Source: Bradyrhizobium ivorense
GTDB taxonomy: Bacteria; Pseudomonadota; Alphaproteobacteria; Rhizobiales; Xanthobacteraceae
Assembly (NCBI RefSeq): GCF_900696085.1
Contig: NZ_CAADFC020000016.1
Location: 558,001-622,000 of the forward strand
Reading direction: 5' to 3'
Length of the DNA: 64,000 nt
The position numbers and the translations under genes are program-made. The notes beneath the pieces are model-generated. The model did not search any database, had not been told where the DNA came from, and saw only the letters and a program-made list of their open reading frames with translations. Shown one piece after another: positions 1-7,675 of the stretch (position 1 is the stretch's first letter; every line of letters starts with the position of its first letter).

Positions 1-2025
1 CAGAACGACGACATCCCGCCTCCGGTGCTGTCGATCGTTCCGGTCTCGGCGAACAAGGCCGAGGGCAGCTCCGGCGGCTCGACGCCCTTCACGTTCGAAG
101 TCGACCGGGTCGGCAGCACGGCCGCGGCCTCGTCGGTCAATTGGGTGATCAGCCTGAACAACCCGCCGGCCGCCAACGGTGCCGACTTCGCCGGCCCGCT
201 GTCCGGCTCGCTGAGCTTCGCCGCCGGCGAAACCAGCAAGCTCGTCACCGTCAACATCGCCGCCGACACGGTGGTCGAGTCGAACGAAATCTTCCAGGTC
301 GATCTTTACGGCGCCTCCGGCGCCAGCATCAATGCGAGCGCCGGCAGCGCGGTCGGCATCATCCAGAATGACGACATCCCGCCTCCGGTGCTGTCAATCG
401 TTCCGGTGTCAGCTAGCAAGGCCGAAGGAAGCGCCGGCGGCTCGACGCCCTTCACGTTCGAGGTCGACCGGGTCGGCAGCACGGCGGCGGCCTCGTCGGT
501 CAACTGGGTGATCAGCCTGAACAACGCGCCGGCCGCCAACGGTGCCGACTTTGTCGGGCCGCTCTCTGGTGCACTGACCTTCGCCGCCGGCGAAACCAGC
601 AAGCTGATCACCATCAACGTCGCGGCCGACAAGGTGCTCGAGCCGACCGAAATCTTCCAGGTCGACCTCTATGGCGCGGCCAATGCGACCATTGCGCCAT
701 CCGCCGCCAGCGCGATCGGCGCCATCCAGAACGATGATACGGCGCCGATCGTGTCGATCGCGCCGCTGTCCGCCGACAAGGCCGAGGGCGATTCCGGCCT
801 CACGCCGTTCACGTTCAACGTCAGCCGGGGCGGGGATACTTCCGGTTCGACCAGCGTGAACTGGGTGATGAGCCTCAACAACACCCCCGCCGCCAATGGC
901 ACCGATTTTTCCGGTGGCTTGAGCGGCGCGTTGACGTTTGCGGCGGGCGAAACCACCAAGACGGTCACGATCAATGTCGTCGGCGACACCACGTTCGAAA
1001 ACAATGAAGCGTTCCAGATCGATCTCTACGGCGTCAGCAACGGCACGATCGACTCGCACGCGGCGAGCGCGCTCGGCCATATTCTGAACGACGATGCGCT
1101 GGCCGGTCTGTTCACCGCGGGCAACGATACGGTGACCCTTCCGGGCCCGGGCGGCGTCTATAACGCGCTCGACGGCGACGACACGGTGTTCGGTACCACC
1201 TTGTCGGATTACATCGTCGGCGGCGCGGGCAACGATCGCCTGTTCGGCGGCACCGGCAGTCCGAACACGCTGCAGGGCGGAACCGGCAACGACACCTACT
1301 TTGTCGAAGCCTCCGGTGACTCCATCGTCGAATTCGCCAGCGAAGGCACCGATACCGTCCAGACGCCGCTCACGACATTCGTGCTGCCGGTCAATGTCGA
1401 GAACCTGACCCACACCGGATCTAGCGACTTCGTCGGCGTCGGCAACGGCTCCGACAACATCCTGATCGCGGGCGGCGGCAGCAACTATCTGGTCGGCCTC
1501 GGCGGCAACGATACGCTGATCGGCGGCGGCTCTGCCCCCAATACACTGCAGGGCGGTGCGGGTGACGATATCTACGCCGTTCAGTCCAATCAGGACACCG
1601 TCTACGAAGTCGCCAACGAGGGGACCGATACCGTTCAGACGTTCCTCGCCAACTACGTGCTTCCGGCGAACGTCGAGAACCTGACGTTCATCGGACCCAT
1701 TGCCCACGACGGCACTGGAAACGTGTCGAACAACGTCTTCACCGGAACCGCGGCGAGCGATACGTTCACCGGCGCCGGCGGCAGCGATACGTTCAACTAT
1801 CGCCAGGCCGGAGGTGGCTTCGACACCATCACCGACTTCAACGCCAACAATGCCGATGCCAGCGGTCATGATCACATCGACCTGACCGGACGCGGCCTGA
1901 ATTTCGCCCAGCTCGCGGTGACAACGGTCGCCGGCGGCGTTGTCGTCGGCATCCCCGGCGGTGACGCGATCTTCCTCAAGAACGTGGTGGCTTCGCAGAT
2001 CGATACCGGCGATTTCTTCTTCTAG
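1..2025 (+). CDS. Calx-beta / RTX repeat protein, probable type I secretion substrate (5' truncated)
   Basis: The reading frame is open through the left edge, so the N-terminus lies outside the window. Three Calx-beta-like domains of about 120 residues follow one another; the first two are nearly identical and share the opening LSIVPVSA and a closing IQNDD. They are followed by RTX-type calcium-binding blocks (GGAGNDRLFGG, GGTGNDTYFV, GLGGNDTLIGGG, GGAGDDIYAV) and a C-terminal block with DTFNYRQ and FDTITDFNANN, ending in DFFF. Calx-beta arrays plus RTX repeats and an uncleaved C-terminal signal are typical of large calcium-binding proteins exported by type I secretion. The role is probably adhesion or surface display, but this is inferred from the domains only. 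No ABC exporter or HlyD partner is in the window. Confidence 0.85.
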   Translation, partial: QNDDIPPPVLSIVPVSANKAEGSSGGSTPFTFEVDRVGSTAAASSVNWVISLNNPPAANGADFAGPLSGSLSFAAGETSKLVTVNIAADTVVESNEIFQVDLYGASGASINASAGSAVGIIQNDDIPPPVLSIVPVSASKAEGSAGGSTPFTFEVDRVGSTAAASSVNWVISLNNAPAANGADFVGPLSGALTFAAGETSKLITINVAADKVLEPTEIFQVDLYGAANATIAPSAASAIGAIQNDDTAPIVSIAPLSADKAEGDSGLTPFTFNVSRGGDTSGSTSVNWVMSLNNTPAANGTDFSGGLSGALTFAAGETTKTVTINVVGDTTFENNEAFQIDLYGVSNGTIDSHAASALGHILNDDALAGLFTAGNDTVTLPGPGGVYNALDGDDTVFGTTLSDYIVGGAGNDRLFGGTGSPNTLQGGTGNDTYFVEASGDSIVEFASEGTDTVQTPLTTFVLPVNVENLTHTGSSDFVGVGNGSDNILIAGGGSNYLVGLGGNDTLIGGGSAPNTLQGGAGDDIYAVQSNQDTVYEVANEGTDTVQTFLANYVLPANVENLTFIGPIAHDGTGNVSNNVFTGTAASDTFTGAGGSDTFNYRQAGGGFDTITDFNANNADASGHDHIDLTGRGLNFAQLAVTTVAGGVVVGIPGGDAIFLKNVVASQIDTGDFFF

Positions 2026-2033
2026 GACGCGAC

Positions 2034-2140
2034 GAAGTTAGGTTGAGTTGGAGCGGCGTCGGACGTTCACCTCTCCCCGATGGGGAGAGGTGGACCGAAT
2101 CCAGGCCAAATCGCTTCGACTCAACGTCATCCCGCTCTAC
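2034..2140. repeat. Dispersed palindromic repeat, family A copy 1
   Basis: Contains the perfect dyad ACCTCTCCCC-GAT-GGGGAGAGGT at 2069-2091, bounded by TTAGGTTGAGTTGG-like and TCATCCCGCTCTA sequences. Longer copies with the same ends and the same hairpin are at 27604-27809 and 44355-44618. It fills the gap between the RTX gene and the convergent monooxygenase gene and may serve as a bidirectional terminator. Confidence 0.75.
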
Positions 2141-2147
2141 GAGGGGG

Positions 2148-3170
2148 TCACCGCCAGCCCAGCGCTGGCGCGACGTGGGTCAGGATCGCTTCGATCGCGT
2201 GGACATTGTAGGCGACGCCGAGCTGGTTCGGCACGGTGAGCAACAGCGTGTCGGCCTCGGCGATGGCTTCGTCGTTGCGGAGCTGCTCGATCAGCACATC
2301 AGGCTCGGCGGCGTAGCTGCGGCCGAAGATGGCGCGGGTGCGCGGGTCGATGAAGCCGATCTGGTCTTCCTCCTCGCGGCCGCCGCCGAAATAGGCGCGG
2401 TCGCGATCGTCGATCAGCGCGAAGATGCTGCGGCTCACCGAGATCCGCGGGGTGCGGGTGTGGCCGGCCTCCTTCCAGGCGGCGCGGTAGGCGCGAATTT
2501 GCGCGGCCTGCTGGACGTGGAAGGCTTCGCCGGTCTCGTCGCTCTTCAGCGTCGAGCTCTGCAGGTTCATGCCGAGCTTGGCGGCCCACACCGCGGTGGC
2601 GTTCGAGCCGGCGCCCCACCAGATCCGCTCGCGCAGGCCTTCGGCATGCGGTTCGACGCGCAGCAGCCCGGGCGGATTGGGAAACATCGGCTGCGGATTA
2701 GGTTGCGCAAAACCCTCGCCGCGCAGCAGGTCGAGGAAGATCTCGGCGTGACGCCGCCCCATGTCGGCATCGCTCTCGCCTTCGGCGGGCTGATAGCCGA
2801 AATAGCGCCAGCCATCGATCACCTGCTCGGGCGAGCCGCGGCTGATGCCGAGCTGCAGCCGTCCGCCGGCGATCAGGTCGGCGGCGCCGGCGTCCTCGAT
2901 CATGTAGAGCGGGTTTTCGTAGCGCATGTCGATCACGGCGGTGCCGATCTCGATCCGGCTGGTTTTGGCGCCGACCGCCGCCAGCAGCGGAAACGGCGAG
3001 GCAAGCTGGCGCGCGAAATGATGGACCCGAAAGTAGGCGCCGTCGGCGCCGAGCTGTTCGGCGGCGACGGCGAGGTCGATCGACTGCAGCAGCGTATCCG
3101 CGGCCGAGCGGGTCTGCGATTGCGGGGAGGGCGTCCAGTGCCCGAACGAGAGAAAGCCGATTTTCTTCAT
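2148..3170 (-). CDS. LLM-class (luciferase-like) flavin-dependent monooxygenase
   Basis: A protein of 340 residues starting MKKIGFLSFGHW. The frame is open further upstream, but those residues are low-complexity, so the ATG at 3170 was chosen. It has the TIM-barrel features of bacterial luciferase-like oxidoreductases: an early GFLSFGHW strand, AEQLGADGAYFRVHHF, the conserved RIEIGTAVIDMRYENPLYM segment, GRLQLGISRGSP near residue 115, and RIWWGAGSNATAVWAA. Family members use reduced FMN and oxygen on small organic substrates; the substrate here cannot be told. It is convergent with the RTX gene across repeat A1. No flavin reductase is adjacent. Confidence 0.85.
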   Translation of the reverse strand: MKKIGFLSFGHWTPSPQSQTRSAADTLLQSIDLAVAAEQLGADGAYFRVHHFARQLASPFPLLAAVGAKTSRIEIGTAVIDMRYENPLYMIEDAGAADLIAGGRLQLGISRGSPEQVIDGWRYFGYQPAEGESDADMGRRHAEIFLDLLRGEGFAQPNPQPMFPNPPGLLRVEPHAEGLRERIWWGAGSNATAVWAAKLGMNLQSSTLKSDETGEAFHVQQAAQIRAYRAAWKEAGHTRTPRISVSRSIFALIDDRDRAYFGGGREEEDQIGFIDPRTRAIFGRSYAAEPDVLIEQLRNDEAIAEADTLLLTVPNQLGVAYNVHAIEAILTHVAPALGWR

Positions 3171-3366
3171 GTGGACTAATCTAGCGATGTCCGGATGGTT
3201 TTGCGATCGGCCCAGGCGATCGCATGGCTGTGATGTGCCGGAGCCGCCGTGAACGACCTTCTCAACCATTTCTCAAGCATCTCGCGCGGCAATATGACGA
3301 TTCCTGGTCCGTCCTATCGCGAGGTGGGCGAGAGGCGCCTATGTTTGTTCGACAGGACATAACCAA

Positions 3367-3846
3367 GTGCGCATCCCCGTGAGGCAAATGAGCCTGTTGC
3401 GAAGACTGCGCTACGCCAACAAATACGGCGGCAACCCGAGTCAGGCCGTTCGCCTGCTCTGGGTTTTCGCGACCTTGACGATACCAATGGGCGCGGTTGG
3501 TTACGTGTGGATATTCGATCTCAGGCATGGAAGCGCGCAGGACGTGATCCGCGTGCTCTGGATCCTTGCCGGCTCGTTGGTTGCCAGCATTGCCTCCGCT
3601 ATTGCGGCCCCGCTTCAGTCCTTCGAGGAGGCGCGGTGCATCAGGATCGCACGCGCGAGCCTCTGCTTTGCCTTCGTCCACACGGTTGCGCTCGTGCTCC
3701 TCTTCCAGCGTCACTCCGCATTGACGGAGGTCTGCCAGATCGGATCGGAGTGCGGCGACTATCCCGTAGCGATGCTGGCGTGGACAGGCATGTTCTATTG
3801 CTACGCCGTCTTTTCCTACACGATCGACCTGATTTATTCCGGATAG
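3367..3846 (+). CDS. Hypothetical integral membrane protein
   Basis: A protein of up to 159 residues, possibly starting at the in-frame ATG at 3388 (MSLLRRL). Four hydrophobic segments can be seen at about residues 30-50, 64-86, 98-116 and 134-156, giving a small polytopic membrane protein. It contains the pair CQIGSEC between the third and fourth segments. No family was recognised. The opposite-strand frame across the same DNA (3262-3915) is arginine-rich and lacks domain character, so this frame is preferred. It is not clearly in an operon with the next genes. Confidence 0.5.
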   Translation: MRIPVRQMSLLRRLRYANKYGGNPSQAVRLLWVFATLTIPMGAVGYVWIFDLRHGSAQDVIRVLWILAGSLVASIASAIAAPLQSFEEARCIRIARASLCFAFVHTVALVLLFQRHSALTEVCQIGSECGDYPVAMLAWTGMFYCYAVFSYTIDLIYSG

Positions 3847-3902
3847 GCCGGGTCGCGGGCGCCAGCCGCGGAACGAATGCCGCGGCACCGACTTGTGGGC
3901 AC

Positions 3903-4019
3903 ATGCAGGCACCAAAACCCTCCCTCGCCCGGATCGCAGCCGTCATTGCGTTTGCGATCGCAGTTTTTGCGATCGCTTACTACGGCTATCTGGCCTGGCT
4001 GCTCGTGTCGCCGGACTGA
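3903..4019 (+). CDS. Possible small single-span membrane protein (38 aa)
   Basis: An ATG at 3903 opens a 38-residue frame with a short basic N-terminus (MQAPKPSLAR), one strong hydrophobic span of about 22 residues (IAAVIAFAIAVFAIAYYGYL) and a short tail ending LLVSPD. This is the plan of small inner-membrane proteins. No homologue is recognised and the ribosome binding site is weak, so this is tentative. Confidence 0.35.
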   Translation: MQAPKPSLARIAAVIAFAIAVFAIAYYGYLAWLLVSPD

Positions 4020-4163
4020 CGCCATCGGAGCCTTCCCCGTCGGCAGCTCGTATGGAATGATGCCTTGCGGCTCCGGCACGTCGTGCTGACGCGCAGGCGT
4101 GACGGCCGGGCCGCATATTGTTGCGCGCTTGATTTCCCCGGTCGCACCGAAGTGAGGCACGAG

Positions 4164-4676
4164 ATGATGCTGAAGACGCATTGCACCCGAACGCTGGCCA
4201 TCAGCCTGCTGGCGGCAGCCCTCCTGACCGCGGGATCGGCGCTGGCCGAGGCCGCCACCATCGTGGCGCTCGGCGCCAGCAATACCTACGGCAAGGGCGT
4301 GGCCCGCAACGAGGCTTATCCCGCTCAGCTACAGGCCATCCTCAAGGCACGCGGCAAGCCCGCCCGCGTCGTCAATGCCGGCATCAATGGCGACACCACC
4401 GAGGGCATGCTGCAGCGGCTCGATCGCGCCGTGCCCAACGGCACCAGCCTCGTCATCCTGCAGCCGGGCGGCAACGACCGGCGCAAGGGCAGCCCGGACC
4501 GCAGCGGCGAGATCCAGAGCCGCCTCGCGTCGCGCGGCATCCCTGTCGTCGTGATGGGCAATGAGATGCTGAGCGGCCTGCCGCATCAGCCGGACGGGAT
4601 GCATCTGACGCCGGAGGGCTATCACATGCTCGCGGAAGCCATCGCCGCGCGCGTCCAGGCCGCAATGGGCCGCTGA
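4164..4676 (+). CDS. Secreted SGNH/GDSL-type hydrolase (esterase-like)
   Basis: The ATG at 4164 gives 170 residues beginning with a signal peptide (MMLKTHCTRTLAISLLAAAL, cleavage probably near ALAEA). All SGNH blocks can be found: block I IVALGASNTYG (Ser nucleophile, with GAS replacing the classical GDS), block II glycine in VVNAGINGDTT, block III asparagine in LQPGGND, and block V DGMHLTPEG with the Asp-His pair. The protein therefore probably acts as an exported esterase, lipase or acyl hydrolase. It ends 4 bp before the TctC-type binding protein gene, so the two are likely co-transcribed. One possibility is that the hydrolase releases a carboxylate that the binding protein captures. Confidence 0.8.
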   Translation: MMLKTHCTRTLAISLLAAALLTAGSALAEAATIVALGASNTYGKGVARNEAYPAQLQAILKARGKPARVVNAGINGDTTEGMLQRLDRAVPNGTSLVILQPGGNDRRKGSPDRSGEIQSRLASRGIPVVVMGNEMLSGLPHQPDGMHLTPEGYHMLAEAIAARVQAAMGR

Positions 4677-4680
4677 GAAA

Positions 4681-5664
4681 ATGATCGCGCGCCGGCCATT
4701 CCTGCAGCTCGCGCTCGGTGCAGCAACGCTGCCGCTTGCCGCGTTCGGCGCACGCGCGGAATCCTTTCCATCGCGCCCCGTGACCATCATCGTGCCGTTC
4801 GCGGCCGGCGGCCCGACCGACGTGCTGGCGCGGATCATCGCCGAATACATGCGCGGCACGCTCGGCCATCCCGTCGTGATCGAGAACATCACGGGCGCCT
4901 CCGGCACGGTCGCCGGGCTGCGCGCATCGCGCGCGGCGCCGGACGGCTACACGATCACGATCGGCCATTGGGGCACGCATTGCCTCAACGGCGCGATCTA
5001 TCAGCTGCAGTATGACGTGCGCGAATTCGAACCGCTGGCGCTGATCGCGAGCGGGCCGCAGCTCGTGATCGGCCGGCCCGAGCTGCCCGCGAAGGATTTG
5101 AAAGGGCTGATCGGCTGGCTCAAGGCCAATGGCGACAAGGCCACCGCGGGCACCGCAGGGCCGGGAACCGGCGCCCATGTCGCCGGCGTGTTCTTTCAGC
5201 AGCTGACGCAGACCAATTTTTCGTTCGTGCCGTATCGCGGCGCCGGCCCCGCGCTCAATGACCTGATGGCCTCCCATATCGACATCATGTTCGATCAAGC
5301 CTCCAACTCGCTGCCGCAGGTCAAAAGCGGGACGGTGAAGGCCTATGCGGTGACGGCGCCGTCGCGGCTTGCGACCGCGCCCGAGATTCCGACCGTCGAT
5401 GAAGCCGGATTGCCCGGGCTCTACATCGCCTATTGGCACGGCATCTGGGCGCCGAAGGGCACGCCTGGCGAGATCGTGGCTGTGCTGTCGAAGGCGGTGA
5501 TGGCCGCGCTCGACGAGCCCGCCGTCGGCAAGCGATTCGCCGAGCTCGGGCAGGGGATCCCGCCGCCGGACAAGCAGGGCCCCGCGTCGCTGCGCAGCCA
5601 CCAGGCCGCCGAGGTTGAGAAATGGTGGCCGATCGTCAAATCGGCCAACATCAAGCCGGAATAG
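4681..5664 (+). CDS. Tripartite tricarboxylate transporter (TctC/Bug) substrate-binding protein
   Basis: A protein of 327 residues. The N-terminus MIARRPFLQLALGAATLPL has a twin-arginine-like signal and leads to the Bug-family opening FPSRPVTIIVPFAAGGPTDVLAR. Further family features are VVIENITGASG, ASRAAPDGYTI, FVPYRGAGPALNDLMASHIDIMFD and PTVDEAGLPG. Such periplasmic proteins bind carboxylates or aromatic acids for TctAB-type transporters. No TctA or TctB gene is nearby, which is common for the many orphan Bug proteins. It is coupled to the upstream SGNH hydrolase and followed by a TetR-type regulator, which may control the pair. Confidence 0.9.
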   Translation: MIARRPFLQLALGAATLPLAAFGARAESFPSRPVTIIVPFAAGGPTDVLARIIAEYMRGTLGHPVVIENITGASGTVAGLRASRAAPDGYTITIGHWGTHCLNGAIYQLQYDVREFEPLALIASGPQLVIGRPELPAKDLKGLIGWLKANGDKATAGTAGPGTGAHVAGVFFQQLTQTNFSFVPYRGAGPALNDLMASHIDIMFDQASNSLPQVKSGTVKAYAVTAPSRLATAPEIPTVDEAGLPGLYIAYWHGIWAPKGTPGEIVAVLSKAVMAALDEPAVGKRFAELGQGIPPPDKQGPASLRSHQAAEVEKWWPIVKSANIKPE

Positions 5665-5745
5665 ACGTAATCGTCTGATTTGGAAGCGATTTTTCGCAAA
5701 GTCCCCCTGCTTGGCTCCCTCCCTTGAAAGGTCAATTGACGTGCT

Positions 5746-5767
5746 TATATGTTCATATGAACATATA
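5746..5767. promoter_or_regulatory. Perfect 22-bp palindrome at the TetR start, probable operator
   Basis: The half-site TATATGTTCAT is followed directly by its exact reverse complement, with no central spacer. It ends 9 bp before the ATG of the TetR-family gene, so a bound repressor dimer would cover the promoter or ribosome binding site. Autoregulation is the natural inference. A-T richness contrasts with the surrounding GC-rich DNA. Confidence 0.75.
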
Positions 5768-5776
5768 TTGGATGCG

Positions 5777-6493
5777 ATGACTGATACGAACAATGCGGCA
5801 GCCGCGCCGGCCTCCCGTCCCAGGGGACGCCGCAGCAAGGACATGCCGGACGGCCGCCAGGCACTGCTGATCGCCGCGACCGAAGCCTTTGCCAATCTCG
5901 GTTTCGATGGCGCCGATCTGCGCAGCGTCGCGGCGGCGGCGGGGGTCGCGCCGAACCTTGTGCGGGTTCATTTCGGCAACAAGGCCGCGCTGTGGGAGGC
6001 CTGTCTCGATCGCATCGTGACGCTCGCCGTACCGGCGATGGCCGAGGTGCATGCGATCGCTCACGACGCCAGCCGCTCGCTCGGCGACCGGCTCCGCGCG
6101 CTGATCATCCGCGTCGCGACATTCTATGCGGCGTATCCGGAAGTGCGGAATTTCGTTGTTCGGCGCGGCGCCGAGAGTCCGGAGCGCGCCACCCTGGTGA
6201 CCGAGAGGCTGCTGCGTCCGGCCTATGAGACGGCACGCGCGCTTTTTCAGGCCGGCATCGAGGCCGGCATCATCCGCAGCCAGCATCCGGCGCTGTTCTT
6301 CGCGTTGCTCAATGCGGCCCTCGACCAGCCGCCGGCATTTCCAATGTTATTGACGCGGATCGCGCCCGAGATCGATGCCGAAACGGCCTGGGCGCAACTG
6401 CTCGACACCACCATCGCATCGCTTCTGCACCTTCCGCCGGCGCAAGCCGGCGGCGAATCCGCAGCCGGTGACGGCCGCACACCCGCGCCGTGA
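5777..6493 (+). CDS. TetR/AcrR-family transcriptional regulator
   Basis: A protein of 238 residues from the ATG at 5777 (MTDTNNAAAA). The DNA-binding domain is clear at about residues 28-75: ALLIAATEAFANLGFDGADLRSVAAAAGVAPNLVRVHFGNKAALWEA shows the usual helix-turn-helix, with VHFGNK where YHFGSK is common. The C-terminal half is helical and resembles CecR/YbiH-type ligand domains (FYAAYPEVRNFVVRRGAE). The gene begins 9 bp after a perfect 22-bp palindrome that is probably its operator. Its targets are unknown; the adjacent TctC/SGNH pair is the nearest candidate. Confidence 0.9.
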   Translation: MTDTNNAAAAPASRPRGRRSKDMPDGRQALLIAATEAFANLGFDGADLRSVAAAAGVAPNLVRVHFGNKAALWEACLDRIVTLAVPAMAEVHAIAHDASRSLGDRLRALIIRVATFYAAYPEVRNFVVRRGAESPERATLVTERLLRPAYETARALFQAGIEAGIIRSQHPALFFALLNAALDQPPAFPMLLTRIAPEIDAETAWAQLLDTTIASLLHLPPAQAGGESAAGDGRTPAP

Positions 6494-6539
6494 CAGCCGT
6501 CCCGGCCACCCCTTCAACCTGCCAGTTAGAGAGTGATCC

Positions 6540-6791
6540 ATGAAACTTCGTCTTGCCCCCGTGCTTCTCGCCGCAACGATTGCGCCCGCTTTGGCCCAGT
6601 CCGGACCGAACGAATCGATGCAGCGGCAGGCCTGCATGGGCGACGCGGTGCGGCTGTGCGGCGCCTACATCCCGGACCGCAACCGGATCAGGGATTGCAT
6701 GGCGGCCCAGGTCGATCAGCTCAGCCCATCATGCCGCGCGGTGTTCGACGCGTCGGTGCAGGCCGAGCGCTCGCCGTCGCCGCGGCGTTGA
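6540..6791 (+). CDS. Small secreted cysteine-containing protein
   Basis: An 83-residue product with a signal peptide (MKLRLAPVLLAATIAPALAQ) and a mature part of about 63 residues holding four cysteines (QACMGDAVRLC, IRDCMAAQ, SPSCRAVFD). The paired spacing suggests two disulfides in the periplasm. The layout resembles the small cysteine-rich-repeat-like secreted proteins common in Bradyrhizobium, but no function is known to me. Short GC-rich intergenic DNA separates it from the TetR gene. Confidence 0.7.
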   Translation: MKLRLAPVLLAATIAPALAQSGPNESMQRQACMGDAVRLCGAYIPDRNRIRDCMAAQVDQLSPSCRAVFDASVQAERSPSPRR

Positions 6792-6891
6792 TCGAGCCGG
6801 TTTCGATTCCGACAGGCTTGCACCGCGCCCTTTGCGCGATGGACACAGTGAGGACCCCGTCAGCCCAAATCCGTGAAATCCCCGACGCGCG

Positions 6892-6930
6892 TTAACCATC
6901 GGTTAACCATGCGGGTCGATTGTTAACCAT
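6892..6930. promoter_or_regulatory. CtrA-type binding boxes upstream of minC
   Basis: TTAA at 6892, seven bases, then TTAAC at 6903 exactly matches the alphaproteobacterial CtrA consensus TTAA-N7-TTAAC. A further GTTAACCAT follows at 6922, repeating the same core. The sites end 27 bp before the minC start codon. Cell-cycle control of minCD by CtrA is known in Sinorhizobium meliloti, which makes the match meaningful here. Confidence 0.75.
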
Positions 6931-6956
6931 TCGACAAGACAAGTGAGTCAGGGGCG

Positions 6957-7655
6957 ATGGACGCAACTCAACAGGCCGTACGTCAGCAGGTCCGCATGCG
7001 CGGCCGTTCCTATGTTGCGTTCGTATTCTCGCCCGTGGTGCCGATCGTCTCGTGGCTTGAGGAGATCGACGCGACGCTGGCGAAGTCGCCCGGCTTCTTT
7101 GCCGGCAAGCCGGTGGTGCTCGACCTGTCGGCCGTCGACTTAAGCCAGAGCGCGATCGCGCATCTGGTCGGCAGCCTCGGCGAGCGCAATATCCGGATTC
7201 TCGGCATCGAAGGCGTCGACGAATCCAGGCTCGGCGCCAACATGCCGCCGCTTCTGACCGGCGGCCGCGCCTGCGCCATCACCACGGTCGAGCCGCGGCC
7301 CAAGCCGGCAAAGCCCAAGGAGAAGTCGCCGTCGCTGCTGCTCGAGACCCCGGTGCGCTCCGGCCAGTCGATCGTGTTCGCCGAGGGCGACGTCACCGTG
7401 CTCGGCTCGGTCGGCTCCGGCGCCGAGATCGTCGCGGGCGGCTCGATCCATGTCTACGGCACGCTGCGCGGACGGGCGATGGCCGGCATCAACGGCAATT
7501 CGTCGGCGCGGATCTTCTGCCAGAGGATCGAGGCCGAGCTGCTTGCCATCGATGGTTACTACCAGACTGCAGAGGAAATCTCGGACAGCTTGCGCAACCG
7601 GCCCGCCCAGGCGTGGCTCGAGGGCGAAATGCTGCGCATCACAGCTTTGAACTGA
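6957..7655 (+). CDS. minC: Septum site-determining protein MinC
   Basis: A protein of 232 residues. MinC inhibits FtsZ ring assembly away from midcell and works with MinD at the membrane. The N-terminal domain (about 1-110) carries the FtsZ-inhibitory fold. A proline/lysine linker (PRPKPAKPKEKSP) joins it to the C-terminal beta-helix at about 130-215, with the diagnostic GDVTVLGSVGSGAEIVAGGSIHVYGTLRGRAMAG and the RIFCQRIEAELLAIDGYY segment that contacts MinD. The start is preceded by a GGGG ribosome site and CtrA-type boxes. minD and minE follow in the same operon. Confidence 0.97.
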   Translation: MDATQQAVRQQVRMRGRSYVAFVFSPVVPIVSWLEEIDATLAKSPGFFAGKPVVLDLSAVDLSQSAIAHLVGSLGERNIRILGIEGVDESRLGANMPPLLTGGRACAITTVEPRPKPAKPKEKSPSLLLETPVRSGQSIVFAEGDVTVLGSVGSGAEIVAGGSIHVYGTLRGRAMAGINGNSSARIFCQRIEAELLAIDGYYQTAEEISDSLRNRPAQAWLEGEMLRITALN

Positions 7656-7675
7656 TCGACCACAAGGAGACAGAG

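Noticed and set aside
409..1875. Long minus-strand open frame opposite the RTX gene
   Set aside because: Arg/Val-rich, repetitive because the sense strand is repetitive, and without domain character. A shadow of the Calx-beta/RTX gene.
4453..5895. 480-codon minus-strand frame
   Set aside because: Runs opposite the SGNH, TctC and TetR genes, is very rich in Arg and Gly, and has no motif.
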